Below, in pieces: positions 21,524 to 31,735 of a DNA stretch of 64,000 nt (the first letter of the stretch is position 1; the number at the start of each line of letters is the position of its first letter). The stretch covers positions 1-64,000 of the forward strand of contig JAUJYZ010000186.1 in the NCBI GenBank assembly GCA_033675265.1, written 5' to 3'. The notes under the pieces are model-generated. The model searched no databases. It was not told the DNA's origin and saw nothing but the letters and a program-made list of their open reading frames with translations. Origin of the DNA: Actinostola sp. cb2023 (Eukaryota; Cnidaria; Anthozoa; Actiniaria; Actinostolidae). The translations under genes and the position numbers were made by a program.

Positions 21524-23149
21524 TACTTATATAGCGCCTATACAGGACTGTTCTAAGCGCTGACAAATAAAATATATATAATATATATAAAGGTAAATAG
21601 GACTATTGCAGCTGGTAACAACCTTACTTTTTGCCTTGGAATTTCTGGTAAATGTCTGTCAAATCCTTGAAGTCGGTTTCTTTGTCTTTACCATGGAACT
21701 GCACGAACACTTGATCGTTGGGGTTAAAGTCGTCGTTTGATATGATTTTAACTTTGTAGTCCTTCTTGAGAGCAGTTCGTTTAGTGTTCTTGACCACTGA
21801 ATAAAAGAAATTAAGTTACGGTTACCTTGTGCACACTATTATCCAATATCTTCAGACATATTAATTATTTAGGATTTGTCTCTGACTTATTAAACTTTAA
21901 GAATTATAGACGTTTCGGTCTTTGACCAAAGACCTTCATCAGTATGGAAAAACGTTGATATTTTTGCGCGCGCATATCTTGAAACTAGCAGCGCGCGCAA
22001 ATGTCAGAATTACGAAAAAGACTCTTCAGGGATCTTGACACAATCGTTCCTTGATCTTTTGTCTTTATTTGAGTACCAAGCCTCAAGAAAAAGTCTCTTG
22101 TGGTAATTTCCCTCCCTGTCCACAATATTGTCAAAATCAAACTGATGTCCACATTCATTAGCGTGTTGGGCGATTTTGAATGTAGGCTGGTTGCTTCCTA
22201 TGGCTCTCCTGTGTTCATGTATGTGTCTTTAATACCAAGGTACTACTAATAGAATTATAGTGATGATGATGGACCGAGTATGATGTTAATAGGCCCTTTG
22301 CAGTTTACAGTCACATGCCAATATATCGCTTGAATAACGAATGAACTAAGCCGAAGATCCCATGGGAACGGCTCTGCTGACTGGCAAACAAACTTTGAGA
22401 CGTTGATTGAGAAAGATCGACAATCTACTGGAGGGTGGAAAATAGCATTTCAAACAGATTTCTTTACTACTGATATCGTGTAAGATTCTTCAAATAAATA
22501 AAGCCAGATTTTTTTGCCAGTCAGTACAACCACGTGATCGTAATCCTGCAAAGGGCCTATTATGGCAGATGGGCATCGCAAACTGATATAAATAAGACTA
22601 TGTTTATAAATCAATTACGTTACAATGAAAAAGTAGAATATAAAGTAGCAATTTCTGCTAATAAAGTTGAATATCATCTAAAAAAATGGGAAAAACTATC
22701 AAAAGCTCTAACTTGAAGAATTTTCAATAGCCCAGTGATGGCCTCCTCAATATGTGTTTTCCTTTTTTCTTGTAGTTTTATTAGTGTTTTGATTTGTATA
22801 TTATCTCAATGTTGTAGCTATATTGATAAGTTTGTAACAACTCATTGTAAAATTTACAAAATAATTGAATAAAACTGGGGGGGGGGGGGGGGGGGAGACT
22901 AGCAAAATAAATGCCTAAAGGAGAGGAATTTATTTCTGAACCTGTTCCACACACAACTGATTCTCAATTCAGAGATCGGCACTTTTTGCGCAATTGAACA
23001 AGCTCGTAAAATGAACTGGTGTTTTCATATCCTTTTTAGAATTTAGCATCGAACCCAATCAAAGTCACTGAAATTAATTCATTGTTATTATTATTATCAT
23101 GATCATTATTATCATCATTCAGTATTATAACTATTATTATTGTTATTAC

Positions 23150-23180
<31 letters not shown>

Positions 23181-26100
23181 AAGCATCTTTGATAGTAATT
23201 TTATAATGAAACATTGCGACAGTAGATTTATAATATTAAAAGACGACGTTTCGACGTTTGCTAACGTCATTTTGACTTGATAATGACGTTAGCAAACGTC
23301 GAAACGTCGTCTTTTTTTAATATTATGTTTCATTATAAAATTATTATTATTATTATAATTAATATTAGTATTGATATTATTACCTTCCGCTAATGCTGAT
23401 TCTGCGATTTTGCCCAATTGCGCCAATTCTTTTGCATTAGGTGTAAGTCCAAGTACGTTAGCTAACGCAGCAAGTGAAGGTACATTAGTCGAAGAAGTAG
23501 TCGAAGGCGAGGAAGCTGAACTAGCACCACTGGTTGCACTTGCCGAACTAGAAGGTGAAGGACCCTTAGAACCTTGAGGCTTTTGACTTGGAGACACTGT
23601 TCCTTCGGATCCTGGAGATGCATTGGTCGGAGGAGTCGATCCACCACTGGTGCTACTCGTTGGGCTTTTAGAACCTCCAGGCTTTTGTCCAGAGGGTGTA
23701 GGTCCACTGGAACCACTTGTAGGACCCTCAGAGCCTTTTGGCTTTTTGCTGGGTAATTTTGTTCCCTGTGATCCAGGAGATGCATTGGTCGGCTGAGTGG
23801 AACTTGGAGCCTCACTGGGGTTTTTAATTGTGGCACCTGACGATTTAGTACCACCACTGATGCCACTTGTTGCAGATGGAGGGGTAGGACCCTTGGAGCC
23901 TTTGGGATGTTGGTTGGGTAACGCTGATCCATGAGATGGTAAAACCCCAGTGGTACTGGAAGATGTAGGTTTTACTTGTGGCTTTTGGCTGGGCGACGTT
24001 TTCCCACTAGTACTGCTTGCTCCAGACGAAGGAGAAGGGCCATTGGAACCTTTAGAATTTTGGCCGGGCGACGTTTTCCCACTAGTACTGCTTGCTCCAG
24101 GCGAAGAGGTAGGGCCTTGAGAACCTTTAGGATTTTGGCCGGGCGACGTTTTTCCAGCAGTACTGCTTGCTCCAGGCGAAGAGGTAGGGCCTTGAGAACC
24201 TTTAGGATTTTGGCCGGGCGACGTTTTTCCAGCAGTACTGCTTGCTCCAGGCGAAGAGGTAGGGCCTTGAGAACCTTTAGGATTTTGGCCGGGCGACGTT
24301 TTTCCAGCAGTACTGCTTGCTCCAGGCGAAGAGGTAGGGCCTTGAGAACCTTTAGGATTTTGGCCGGGCGACGTTTTCCCACTAGTACTGCTTGCTCCAG
24401 ACGAAGGAGAAGGGCCTTGAGATCCTTTAGGCTTTTGGCTGGGAGATACTGTTCCCTCTGATGCAGAAGGTGCATTGGTCGAAGAACCTTTACCCTTGTT
24501 GGGCATTTCGCTTGGGAATGGCGAGACACTGGGCGATGATGTTGGACTCTTATTTCCTCCATTCACAGACGCCCCTGGAGCATTAGAGGGAGCGGCACTA
24601 GGCGAACCAGTGGAGCTTGTTGTTTTCCTCGGGTTTATGACATTTTGTGGGGTGTTCGTGACTTCAAGTCCTTTCTCCTTTGACAATACACATTTACACA
24701 AGAATTCGTAGGTGGTACCGTGTTGGTCGTGCACGGTTATCTAGTGAACAAAATGAAAAATGTGTCCTAAAAACTATATTTAATATTTTCGATTCTTAAT
24801 TTCCAGCTTGTACCTTGTGGACATGCCAATCCAGTTTTGGTCCATGTACCTCTCTTTTTATTTTCAACTGTTTTAAAGGACCTACATCTTTTGCTGATAC
24901 GGTAAAGGATGCTTCACTGGGTAGAAAATAACACAGGTAGACTATTTATTCCAGTATTTTCTTCTTCTGTAGTATTAGTATTTTATGCCAATATTTACTA
25001 ATATCCATATAGTACATCAACATTTTCCTTCATCCATCTATCGAACATTAACTGGCTATAGATCAAGCATTTGTTTATCGATTTTCTAGCCTTCCTTTCC
25101 AGCTACGCAGGCTCTCGATTTTCCAATCCTTCAATGTGTCCATTGATTATTTTAATCATTCAATCATAAACAATCCACGTATTGATTCCATCAATCCCGT
25201 AATTTCTGGTTTATTTCCTTTCAAACTTACTCATCCATTCACCAGCCCACCCAGTCAATCCGTCCAAAACTACCCGCCCATCCATCCATCCATCCATCCA
25301 TCCATCCATCCATCCATCCATCCATCCATCCATCCATCCATCCATCCATCCATCCATCCATCCATCCATCCAACAATCCACACATTGATTCCATCAATCC
25401 GTAGTAAAGTCTCTGTGTTTTTTCTTTCTTTCAAACTTCAGTACTCGTCCATTCACCAGCCCACCCAGTCAATCTCCAAACCTGCCCACCCATCATCCAT
25501 CCATCCATTCATCCATTCATTCATTCATCCATTCATTCATTCATTCATTCATTCATCCATCCATTCATTCATTCATTCATTCATTCATTTATCCATCCAT
25601 CCATCCATTCATTCATTCATCCATCCATTCATTCATTCATTCATTCATCCACACACCAACTGTGTTCTCTAGGATTAACCACAGTAATGTTGATACTGCA
25701 TGGAAATTAGGATTTACAAATCAGTCATCTTACCTTTTTCCTATAAATTTATTTTGAATTCCTTCCAATTCTTTATGCTGTGTCTCTTTATGCTGTGTCT
25801 CTCCGTAAAACGCAACAAAAACTTTGTCATCGGGATTAAGATCATCGTTTGAATTGATTGTCACTTGGTACGTTACAAGCTGGGCATTGACTTGCGAAAC
25901 TACAAAAAAAGATGAATGGAAAATGATCAATGGACGTTGGAATAAGAACAATGGTTTTGGTATTTGAGAAGTCTTTTTCTTTATATAGAAATCATGGATG
26001 AGATGACTTGAGATATTAATAATCCCTCGGGCCATAATTGGAAAACTTATGTTCCTCATGTGATATACAGTCAAAGTCATTAAAGGAGCACTCTCACAGG

Positions 26101-28078
26101 TAATGCATTGCGCGCCGTGTTATTGTTTACATACGGGATACTACTTAGATTTGACAAGAACGCACGTGAAAAGTACACGTGAAAAGTTCGCCTTTCGAAT
26201 TCCGATATTGACGGATGAGCAATGGCAAGTCCGGAGTTCTCCAGAGAATCTCTTCCTTCTCGTGTGGTAAGTAGAAATCTGCCATTTTCGTATCATACGA
26301 AAATGGCGCTGAGGGGTTCAAGGCGCGCAATGCATTATCTGTGAGAGTGCTCCTTTAAATATATATAGAGACAACAGAACACGCCATACAGCTACGTAGA
26401 TCTTCTTTTATATCAGAGGCCTTTCGGCTTAACAGCCCTCGTCAGTGATAGTAAAGTCTCCTTTAAGGTTGTCCACCTCGGAAAAGCACATTTACACATT
26501 TGCACATTTACACATTTGCACATTTACACATTCGCAACATCACGTGTATATTCGTTTTGCGCACATGGTACCCAATAGATTCAGTAGAAGACTGCCATAA
26601 GAATGCCGCGGCCTTATACAGAAGATTTCAGGTGGAGAGTTGTATTTCAGCGCTTGTAAAAGTGCAAATGTGCTTTTCCGAGCTGGACAACCTTAATAAC
26701 ATTGACTGTATACATGTATATGAATACACTTCTACCCATAGCCATGTGTTGGAATGGTGGACTGATTTTCCTATTGAGGTGCAATAATACGATATTTCAC
26801 CTCATGGCCCTCCTTTACTTTCGTCCACCTTCTACCTCAAGTGTTGCATACTTATATATAAGGGACTGTGCAATAATTAGCAAGAGGGGGGGTTGTGAAA
26901 TGGGATGGGGGGCATAGTGTAAAAATACATGGCAAGAGAGGGGGGGTAACATTTAAAATTACTCTGGAAAAAGGAGGGGGGGGGGGTGGTATCTAATTTC
27001 CACTGGTAATGCAACAACAAACCGTTATTTAGCTAACAAATTATATACAATTATTATTCTGGTAACTTATCAGGGGCGTAGCGTCCCTTGCGCATATACG
27101 GAGTTTGCCATTATGCGTCAGGAGCGGATCCAGATCGGTTTACAACATTTTCCGAAAAACGGTAAAATTTGTCTACTGTCCAACTGACTGAGTCAAAAAC
27201 CCAGGAAATGGCACTTTAGGGAGTGTATTTATCCTCAGTTAGTGTGTATAATTGTAGTTAGTAGCAGCCCCAGTGAACAATCTCTCAAACAAAATAAATA
27301 CTGAAAAAAATGAGTGATCAGCATTTTACTTATTCTCCTTCGCACACCCGTTATTAGCGTTATTAGTGTAATTGTATCATCTATCATCTATAATTAACAA
27401 GTAACAGGACTATACATGCCTGTCCAATTTGGAAATTAGCTATACTTATTATCCTTTTTGTCTAATAATGGGTGCGAAGGAGACTACATTTTACTATGTA
27501 TGTATAAAATTATGTAGCGAGAAAGTCCGCTGGAAAACGAAGAAAATGGCCGATTCCAAGGCTCTATATTTCAAAATTTCCAGGGGGAGCATGCCCCCTC
27601 ACCCCCCTACAAGTTCGCGCCTTCGGCGCTCATGGCTTTGTGCGTACATGGAAAAGTAGCATGCTACGTCCCTGCTTGACGTAAAATGTAACAAAGGGCA
27701 AATTGACAACAAGCAAAATTAGATTCCAGTATATGTGGAACAGAGCTTTGAAACATTGTTCTTTCCAGATGAGACTATTATGCAAACTAATGGTTGAAAC
27801 GACAAGAATTTAATTAAGTAATTTTAATTATGGAGGGGGGGTGGATCTTATTTATCTCCGGTTTGGGGGGGGGGGGGGGCAGACTGTTATTTTTTTTCTG
27901 TAGTGGGGGGGGGGGGGGGGTGAAGCCTTATTTTTAATCGTATTTTTCCCGTTTCTTTCAGCCCCCTCCTCCTGCTAATTATTGCACAGTCCCTAATAGA
28001 GTGTAGAATAGTGACGAGAAAATACTGACCTACGAATAAAAGGCATCCAATCAGAATCGACATACGCCTGTCAGACAT
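20042..28078 (-). CDS. Gene A: secreted mucin-like protein with two PLAT domains (8 coding exons, 699 aa)
   Basis: Coding exons in order (minus strand): 28078-28030, 25899-25734, 24916-24814, 24740-23384, 21796-21628, 20904-20802, 20646-20535, 20082-20042. All junctions are GT/AG and in phase; the sum is 2100 nt, 699 codons plus stop. Domains: signal peptide (1-19), PLAT1 (about 20-140), Ser/Thr/Pro/Gly repeat region (about 141-558), PLAT2 (559-686), basic tail ([13 protein letters not shown]). No membrane segment, so a secreted, probably heavily O-glycosylated protein bridging two PLAT heads. It is a paralogue of gene B in its first exons but lacks CAP, lectin and CRDs. A matrix, mucus or capsule role is inference from composition and its neighbour. 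Large introns carry a Penelope remnant and MITEs. Confidence 0.9.
20535..21796 (-). CDS. Gene A exons 5-7: PLAT2 domain
   Basis: Exons 21796-21628, 20904-20802 and 20646-20535. Landmarks [56 protein letters not shown] and [15 protein letters not shown]. The middle exon (103 nt) aligns without gaps to PLAT1's ([15 protein letters not shown] against [15 protein letters not shown]), so PLAT1 and PLAT2 arose by internal duplication. Confidence 0.92.
20690..20795. other. Possible MITE family 1 fragment
   Basis: The stretch TTTTTTTTGAAATTGGTGTA next to a CATAGTGTAT segment resembles one end of MITE family 1, in the intron directly beside the 20802 exon end. Confidence 0.4.
21100..21230. repeat. 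Short inverted repeat in gene A intron
   Basis: CGAACATGGTTTTCCATTGTCTGTACTC (21097-21124) recurs as its complement at about 21187-21219. The interior encodes nothing recognisable. Confidence 0.7.
21485..21600. repeat. SINE-like tail and AAT microsatellite
   Basis: TAG/TAATAA trinucleotide run followed by ATTACTTATATAGCGCCTAT and AAGCGCTGACAAATAAA, a motif common at the ends of invertebrate short interspersed repeats. It stops 30 bp from PLAT2's first exon end. Confidence 0.5.
21909..21942 (-). ncRNA. Hammerhead-ribozyme-like motif of second Penelope remnant
   Basis: On the minus strand CTGATGA, one A, an 8-bp stem (GGTCTTTG/CAAAGACC) and GAAACGTC followed by TATA. Same layout as 5388-5421, with a different stem sequence, i.e. 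a compensated stem. It lies 70 bp beyond the endonuclease stop codon, as in copy 1. Confidence 0.55.
22010..22219 (-). pseudogene. Penelope-like element remnant: end of GIY-YIG endonuclease
   Basis: Minus-strand frame [20 protein letters not shown], then [16 protein letters not shown] and [11 protein letters not shown] to a stop at 22012-22010. It matches the corresponding part of the copy at 4860-5307 (SKIAQHSNETGHSFDF, VDRE, RLFLEAW). Only the 3' end is left and no start codon or RT is visible. In the gene A intron, same strand as the gene. Confidence 0.8.
22288..22561. mobile_element. MITE-like element with ends AATAGGCCCTTTGCAG
   Basis: AATAGGCCCTTTGCAG at 22288 and its exact complement ending 22561. 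About 270 bp, no ORF. Arms beyond the 16-bp ends do not pair well. Confidence 0.75.
22877..22895 (+). repeat. Homopolymer G run
   Basis: Nineteen G in the gene A intron; its length is likely unreliable in any assembly. Confidence 0.9.
23233..23327. repeat. Perfect-looking hairpin with two CGTTTCGACG blocks
   Basis: TAATATTAAAAGACGACGTTTCGACGTTTGCTAACGTCAT pairs, arm for arm, with its complement across a short TTTGACTTGATA loop. Flanked by ATT microsatellites, 57 bp beyond the end of the mucin-like exon. Confidence 0.85.
23384..24740 (-). CDS. Gene A exon 4: end of PLAT1 plus Ser/Thr/Pro/Gly repeat region
   Basis: 1357 nt, the largest exon of the gene. It opens with the last PLAT strand ([17 protein letters not shown]) and continues as a low-complexity region. 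Its core is six tandem 25-residue units (75 bp on DNA, 23990-24450) of type [13 protein letters not shown] + [12 protein letters not shown]; the middle three are almost identical at DNA level, the outer ones diverged. Degenerate [16 protein letters not shown] units follow. Composition predicts dense O-glycosylation. Long shadow frames exist on both strands because the repeat period is a multiple of three. Donor GAAG|GTAATA keeps phase 1. Confidence 0.92.
24814..25899 (-). CDS. Gene A exons 2-3: PLAT1 domain
   Basis: Exons 25899-25734 and 24916-24814. Landmarks [44 protein letters not shown] and [15 protein letters not shown] is duplicated in tandem (15 bp), a small recent expansion in a surface loop. 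Phases 1-2-0 are as in the other PLAT modules of the locus. Confidence 0.92.
25262..25372 (+). repeat. CATC tetranucleotide array
   Basis: About 25 perfect ATCC units between two copies of a roughly 60-bp flanking sequence (TTCACCAGCCCACCCAGTCA), in the gene A intron. Confidence 0.92.
25488..25660 (+). repeat. ATCC/ATTC mixed tetranucleotide array
   Basis: Alternating blocks of CATC and CATT repeats, following the second copy of the flank TTCACCAGCCCACCCAGTCA, so flank and array were duplicated together. Confidence 0.92.
26081..26357. mobile_element. MITE with ends TAAAGGAGCACTCTCACAG
   Basis: TAAAGGAGCACTCTCACAGG at the left and CTGTGAGAGTGCTCCTTTA at the right; pairing continues through AATGCATTGCGCGCC. 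277 bp, in the first coding intron of gene A. Confidence 0.88.
26420..26445 (-). other. Hammerhead-like core
   Basis: Minus strand CTGACGAG, GGCT/AGCC stem and GAAAGG. Core boxes are present but the extra base before stem II recurs, and GAAAGG lacks the ACGTC of the Penelope-linked copies. Confidence 0.35.
26464..26696. mobile_element. MITE with ends TTAAGGTTGTCCACCTCGGA
   Basis: Inverted ends AAGGTTGTCCACCTCGGAAA and TTTTCCGAGCTGGACAACCTT, preceded internally by a small ATTTACACATTTGCAC tandem. A partial relative is at 30067-30195. Confidence 0.85.
26861..27994. mobile_element. Large non-autonomous inverted-end element with G-rich ends
   Basis: Ends AGGGACTGTGCAATAATTAG and CTAATTATTGCACAGTCCCT are perfect 20-bp inverses, 1.13 kb apart. 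Just inside each end lie strongly G-rich stretches (long runs of G on the plus strand at 26884-26985 and 27833-27920). The middle contains a repeated GGTGCGAAGGAGA-type segment and no transposase frame. Confidence 0.75.
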
Positions 28079-28085
28079 TGTTCAC
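28030..28085 (-). CDS. Gene A exon with start codon: signal peptide
   Basis: Acceptor TTCTCTTTTAG, seven untranslated bases (GTGAACA), ATG at 28078, 16 codons [16 protein letters not shown], donor GTAG|GTCAGT, phase 1. Length, phase and leader bases match gene B's first coding exon. Confidence 0.9.
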
Positions 28086-28437
28086 CTAAAAGAGAAAAAT
28101 GGAACCAATTGTCATCTTTCTCACAAAAAAAAATCAGGTAATTTTTAAGAACCATTGTATTTGAACCATTGTATACTACTTTTAACGTTACTGTAGAAAA
28201 AAATCGTCATTAAAATAATAAGAATCGTTAAAAACTGAGTCAGTTTTCTAAGAATTTTACTTCTTTCCTTCCCTTTCGTCCTTTGTATTATTATTATTAT
28301 TATTATTATTATTGTAGTTTATTTAAAAATTTAACTAAAAATTATGTTTTGGTCGATATGAAATTACATCGAACATTAGACACTGTTTCTGATTACTGTT
28401 CAGCTCTAATTTACAATATGGACGATAAATATACACC

Positions 28438-28760
28438 TGTTTTCAAAAACGTTGTCCTTTTAGAGTGATGGCACTTAACCCGTGAAACAGATATTAGCCA
28501 AGTAGATATTTCTAGACACTTATTCCATGGTTTTCTTTTGTTTTGATCTGACTGTTAATCAAAATAACGGTTATATTTTGTTTCACGGGTTAAGTGCCAT
28601 CACTCTACAAAATACAAAATAGTAAAAAGGAATTAATTAGAGAAACTAAGCCAGAGTTCAGCTTGAGTGCATTTCTCTTTTGTTTCTAATAAATTCCTTT
28701 TTTGCTATTTTACTATTTTGTATTTTGTAAAAGGACAACGTTTTTTTTGAAAAAGATAAA
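28438..28760. mobile_element. Nested inverted repeats
   Basis: Outer pair: AAAAACGTTGTCCTTTTA at 28446 with its complement near 28727-28745. Inner pair: AGAGTGATGGCACTTAACCC at 28463 with GGGTTAAGTGCCATCACTCT at 28588. Looks like one element inserted in another. Confidence 0.75.
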
Positions 28761-30066
28761 TAAGTTAATATTATACAAAGCTGAAGTCTAACTACAAAGG
28801 GCAGAAAGGAAACGTTTCTTGTCAGTACTGTCTCGTCCTCTTGAAGGACGTCTAACCAAGAATAAACTATAACAACTATAAGAGATTTGACCACGTTTCT
28901 ACGCTACATCGCATCATTCTATCATCTCAAAATGTTACTAAGGTCTTTGCAGTGTTCCATAATACTGCGTTGTTGTAGAGAAAAATTGTGGTTCACGTGT
29001 TTGAACTGTTTTCTCGCAACTTTAATGGTTGACCTACTTAATGACAATACCATCTCGATAACTGTAACTATATTCTACCGATTCAAGCAAATTAGTAATA
29101 TTTTAATAATATGTTACTATTATTTATATTACAACATACGGGTATAACTCGCTATATCGTCTTGTCGTATCCGTATTTATGTTTATAAACATTTATTCTG
29201 TTCTCAAGTGACTTTATCTAAATACTACATCATATGATACAGTTCATACCTTTCGAACTCCTTTGGGCGATTAGGTGCTCACTTTGAAATACAGTTTGTC
29301 AATGCCACGTTACAGTCTGTAAATTCTGTCGCCAGATTTTCTTCGCAGGACGTCAAACTGAAATATAGCACATTGAATGAAGTAGTTCACCTACTTGCCA
29401 AATCTGAATCTTATAAATTTATTATAATGCAATGATTTTGAATGCTGGGAACGCCTCCCTATAAAAATAAGAATTAGGGGGAAGAAACTTTATATACTAT
29501 CATAGCATTTGTTCATCTCTTTAGACACTGTGCAGAGAATGATACAAAACTGACGTTATTTTTTCGTTATGAAAAACAAAGTCTTGAAAATGGTTTTCTG
29601 GCATTGCATGTTCCTCTTGATCAAAGCATATGAATAGAGTTGCTTGTGGTGTATTATTTGGACCAACATATTCTATTCTTTAAGGAGATAATTCACCTGT
29701 TTATTTGCAGGTTTTTAATACTTTATTCTGATTTAATAGTTTCTTGGTACCGGCATTATTTGATCACTATTAAAGATAACGGGAACCTACCACTACAAAT
29801 TGTCCCGTGGTAAAGTGCTCTTGAAGCTGCCAGGTTCATTTCTCCTAAAAAATGGATCTAAAAAAGCGCGCGTAATTGCAACGGCCAGCTTTGCCAGCTT
29901 TGCCAGCTTGTCATACATGGCATCGCAGCGTGCGTTATTTTATTCAGTAGGTTCATTTGAACATATTTCGATCCGGTAGCCTACAGCTGTGTTCTTTGTC
30001 TTCCGGCGGAAGTGCAGAATTAAGTAACGTTTTGAACTTCCATAAACGGACATACAGTCAATGTCA

Positions 30067-30195
30067 TTAAGGTTGTCCACCTCAGAAAAGCACATTTACA
30101 CATTTGCACATTTACACATTTGCACTTTTACAAGCGCTGAAATACGTCAACTCTCCACCTGAAATCTTCTGTATAAGGCCGCGGCATTCTTATGG
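30067..30195. mobile_element. Truncated relative of the 26464 MITE
   Basis: Starts TTAAGGTTGTCCACCTCAGA like 26464; then jumps to the complement of its inner part (AGCGCTGAAATACGTCAACT; AAGGCCGCGGCATTCTTATG). The right end is missing and an ATT array begins there. Confidence 0.75.
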
Positions 30196-30215
30196 GTATA
30201 TATATAAACAACATT

Positions 30216-30264
30216 ATTATTTATTATCATTATCATCATTATTATTATCATTCATTATTATTGC

Positions 30265-30295
<31 letters not shown>

Positions 30296-30331
30296 GCTAT
30301 TATTATTATTATTATCATTCATTATTATTGC

Positions 30332-30373
<42 letters not shown>

Positions 30374-30556
30374 CATTATTATTATCATTATTATTATTGC
30401 TATTATTATTATTATTATCATTATTATTATTGCTATTATTATTATTATTATTATTATCATTATTATTATTGCTATTATTATTGTTATTATCATTATTATT
30501 ATTGCTATTATTATTATTATTATTATTATCATTATTATTATCATTATTATTATTGC

Positions 30557-30596
<40 letters not shown>

Positions 30597-30760
30597 GCTA
30601 TTATTATTGTTATTATCATTATTATTATTGCTATTATTATTATTATTATTATTATCATTATTATTATTGCTATTATTATTGTTATTATCATTATTATTAT
30701 TGCTATTATTATTATTATTATTATTATTATTATCATTATTATTATCATTATTATTATTGC

Positions 30761-30794
<34 letters not shown>

Positions 30795-30968
30795 GCTATT
30801 ATTATTGTTATTATCATTATTATTATTATCATTATTATTATTGCTATTATTATTGTTATTATCATTATTATTATTGCTATTATTATTATTATTATTATTA
30901 TTATCATTATTATTATCATTATTATTATTGCTATTATTATTATCATTATTATCATCATCATTATTATT
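30216..30968 (+). repeat. ATT-type trinucleotide array, 750 bp
   Basis: TTATTATTA runs punctuated by ATC and GCT triplets in recurring patterns (ATTATTGCTATTATTATT; TTATTGTTATTATCATT), so it has higher-order structure. Very long frames on all strands encode only homopolymers and are not genes. Confidence 0.95.
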
Positions 30969-31588
30969 AATCAGATTATGATTGTAAAAATTAGTCCAAA
31001 GAGAAAAAGAAATAAATGGTGTAGTTATTTGGCGCGCAAAGGATTGTGGTAGAATTTCCAAACCGCCATCTTGTACTTTACATTCACACGAGCCTGCGAT
31101 ATAGAGCAACACAACTTCTGCCATGCGTAGTAAATACGTCGATCATGTACCTGTCCGTATCAATGTTCTTACATGTAAAGGACACTCGCTGTCAGGGTTC
31201 ACTACAGTATTCTGACACATAGCAACAGGTGTATTGTATTGATTAGAAAACTAGGGACTGAATTTACATCCAGAATTATTTCTTCAAATAAAAAGTAAAC
31301 TAAAAAAAACACGATTTCCACTTTCTTCAATTACATCGTCAAAAGTATATACAGCCTGTGAAACTCTTAACGGAACATTGTTGAAATGATTGTGGAAATG
31401 ATTGTGCTTTCTGTCATCGAAATAGTTTGTCTCAAATGTTTTGGGAGTTAACTAAAAATATATGATTAGTCGTGAGTCTTCTTACGAGTCCTCTCTTGGA
31501 CGTTATCGAGCACTGTACCAGAGTGCGTTGGTCAGTTCAGGGGGGGTACTTCCATATATGGGGGCATGGGTATGTGCTGTTTGTCGGG

Positions 31589-31735
31589 TCCAGCACTGAA
31601 ACAGGGTAACAATTCGGTAATTTACGCTGAAACAGGGTAACAATTCGGTAGTTTACTCTGAAACAAGGTAACAATTCGGTAATTTACTCTGAAACAGGGT
31701 AACAATTCGGTAATTTACTCAGTCCGAAACAGGGT
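31589..31735 (+). repeat. Tandem repeat, about 35-bp unit (CTGAAACAGGGTAACAATTC)
   Basis: Four to five copies ending GGTAATTTACT. Confidence 0.88.

Noticed and set aside
23371..24711. Plus-strand and alternative minus-strand frames opposite the mucin-like exon of gene A
   Set aside because: Shadows of a 75-bp coding repeat; only the frame that joins PLAT1 to PLAT2 in phase is kept.
30104..31124. Frames of 217-288 codons on both strands
   Set aside because: They read an ATT-type trinucleotide array as poly-Ile, poly-Leu, poly-Tyr or poly-Asn; all frames are open for the same trivial reason.
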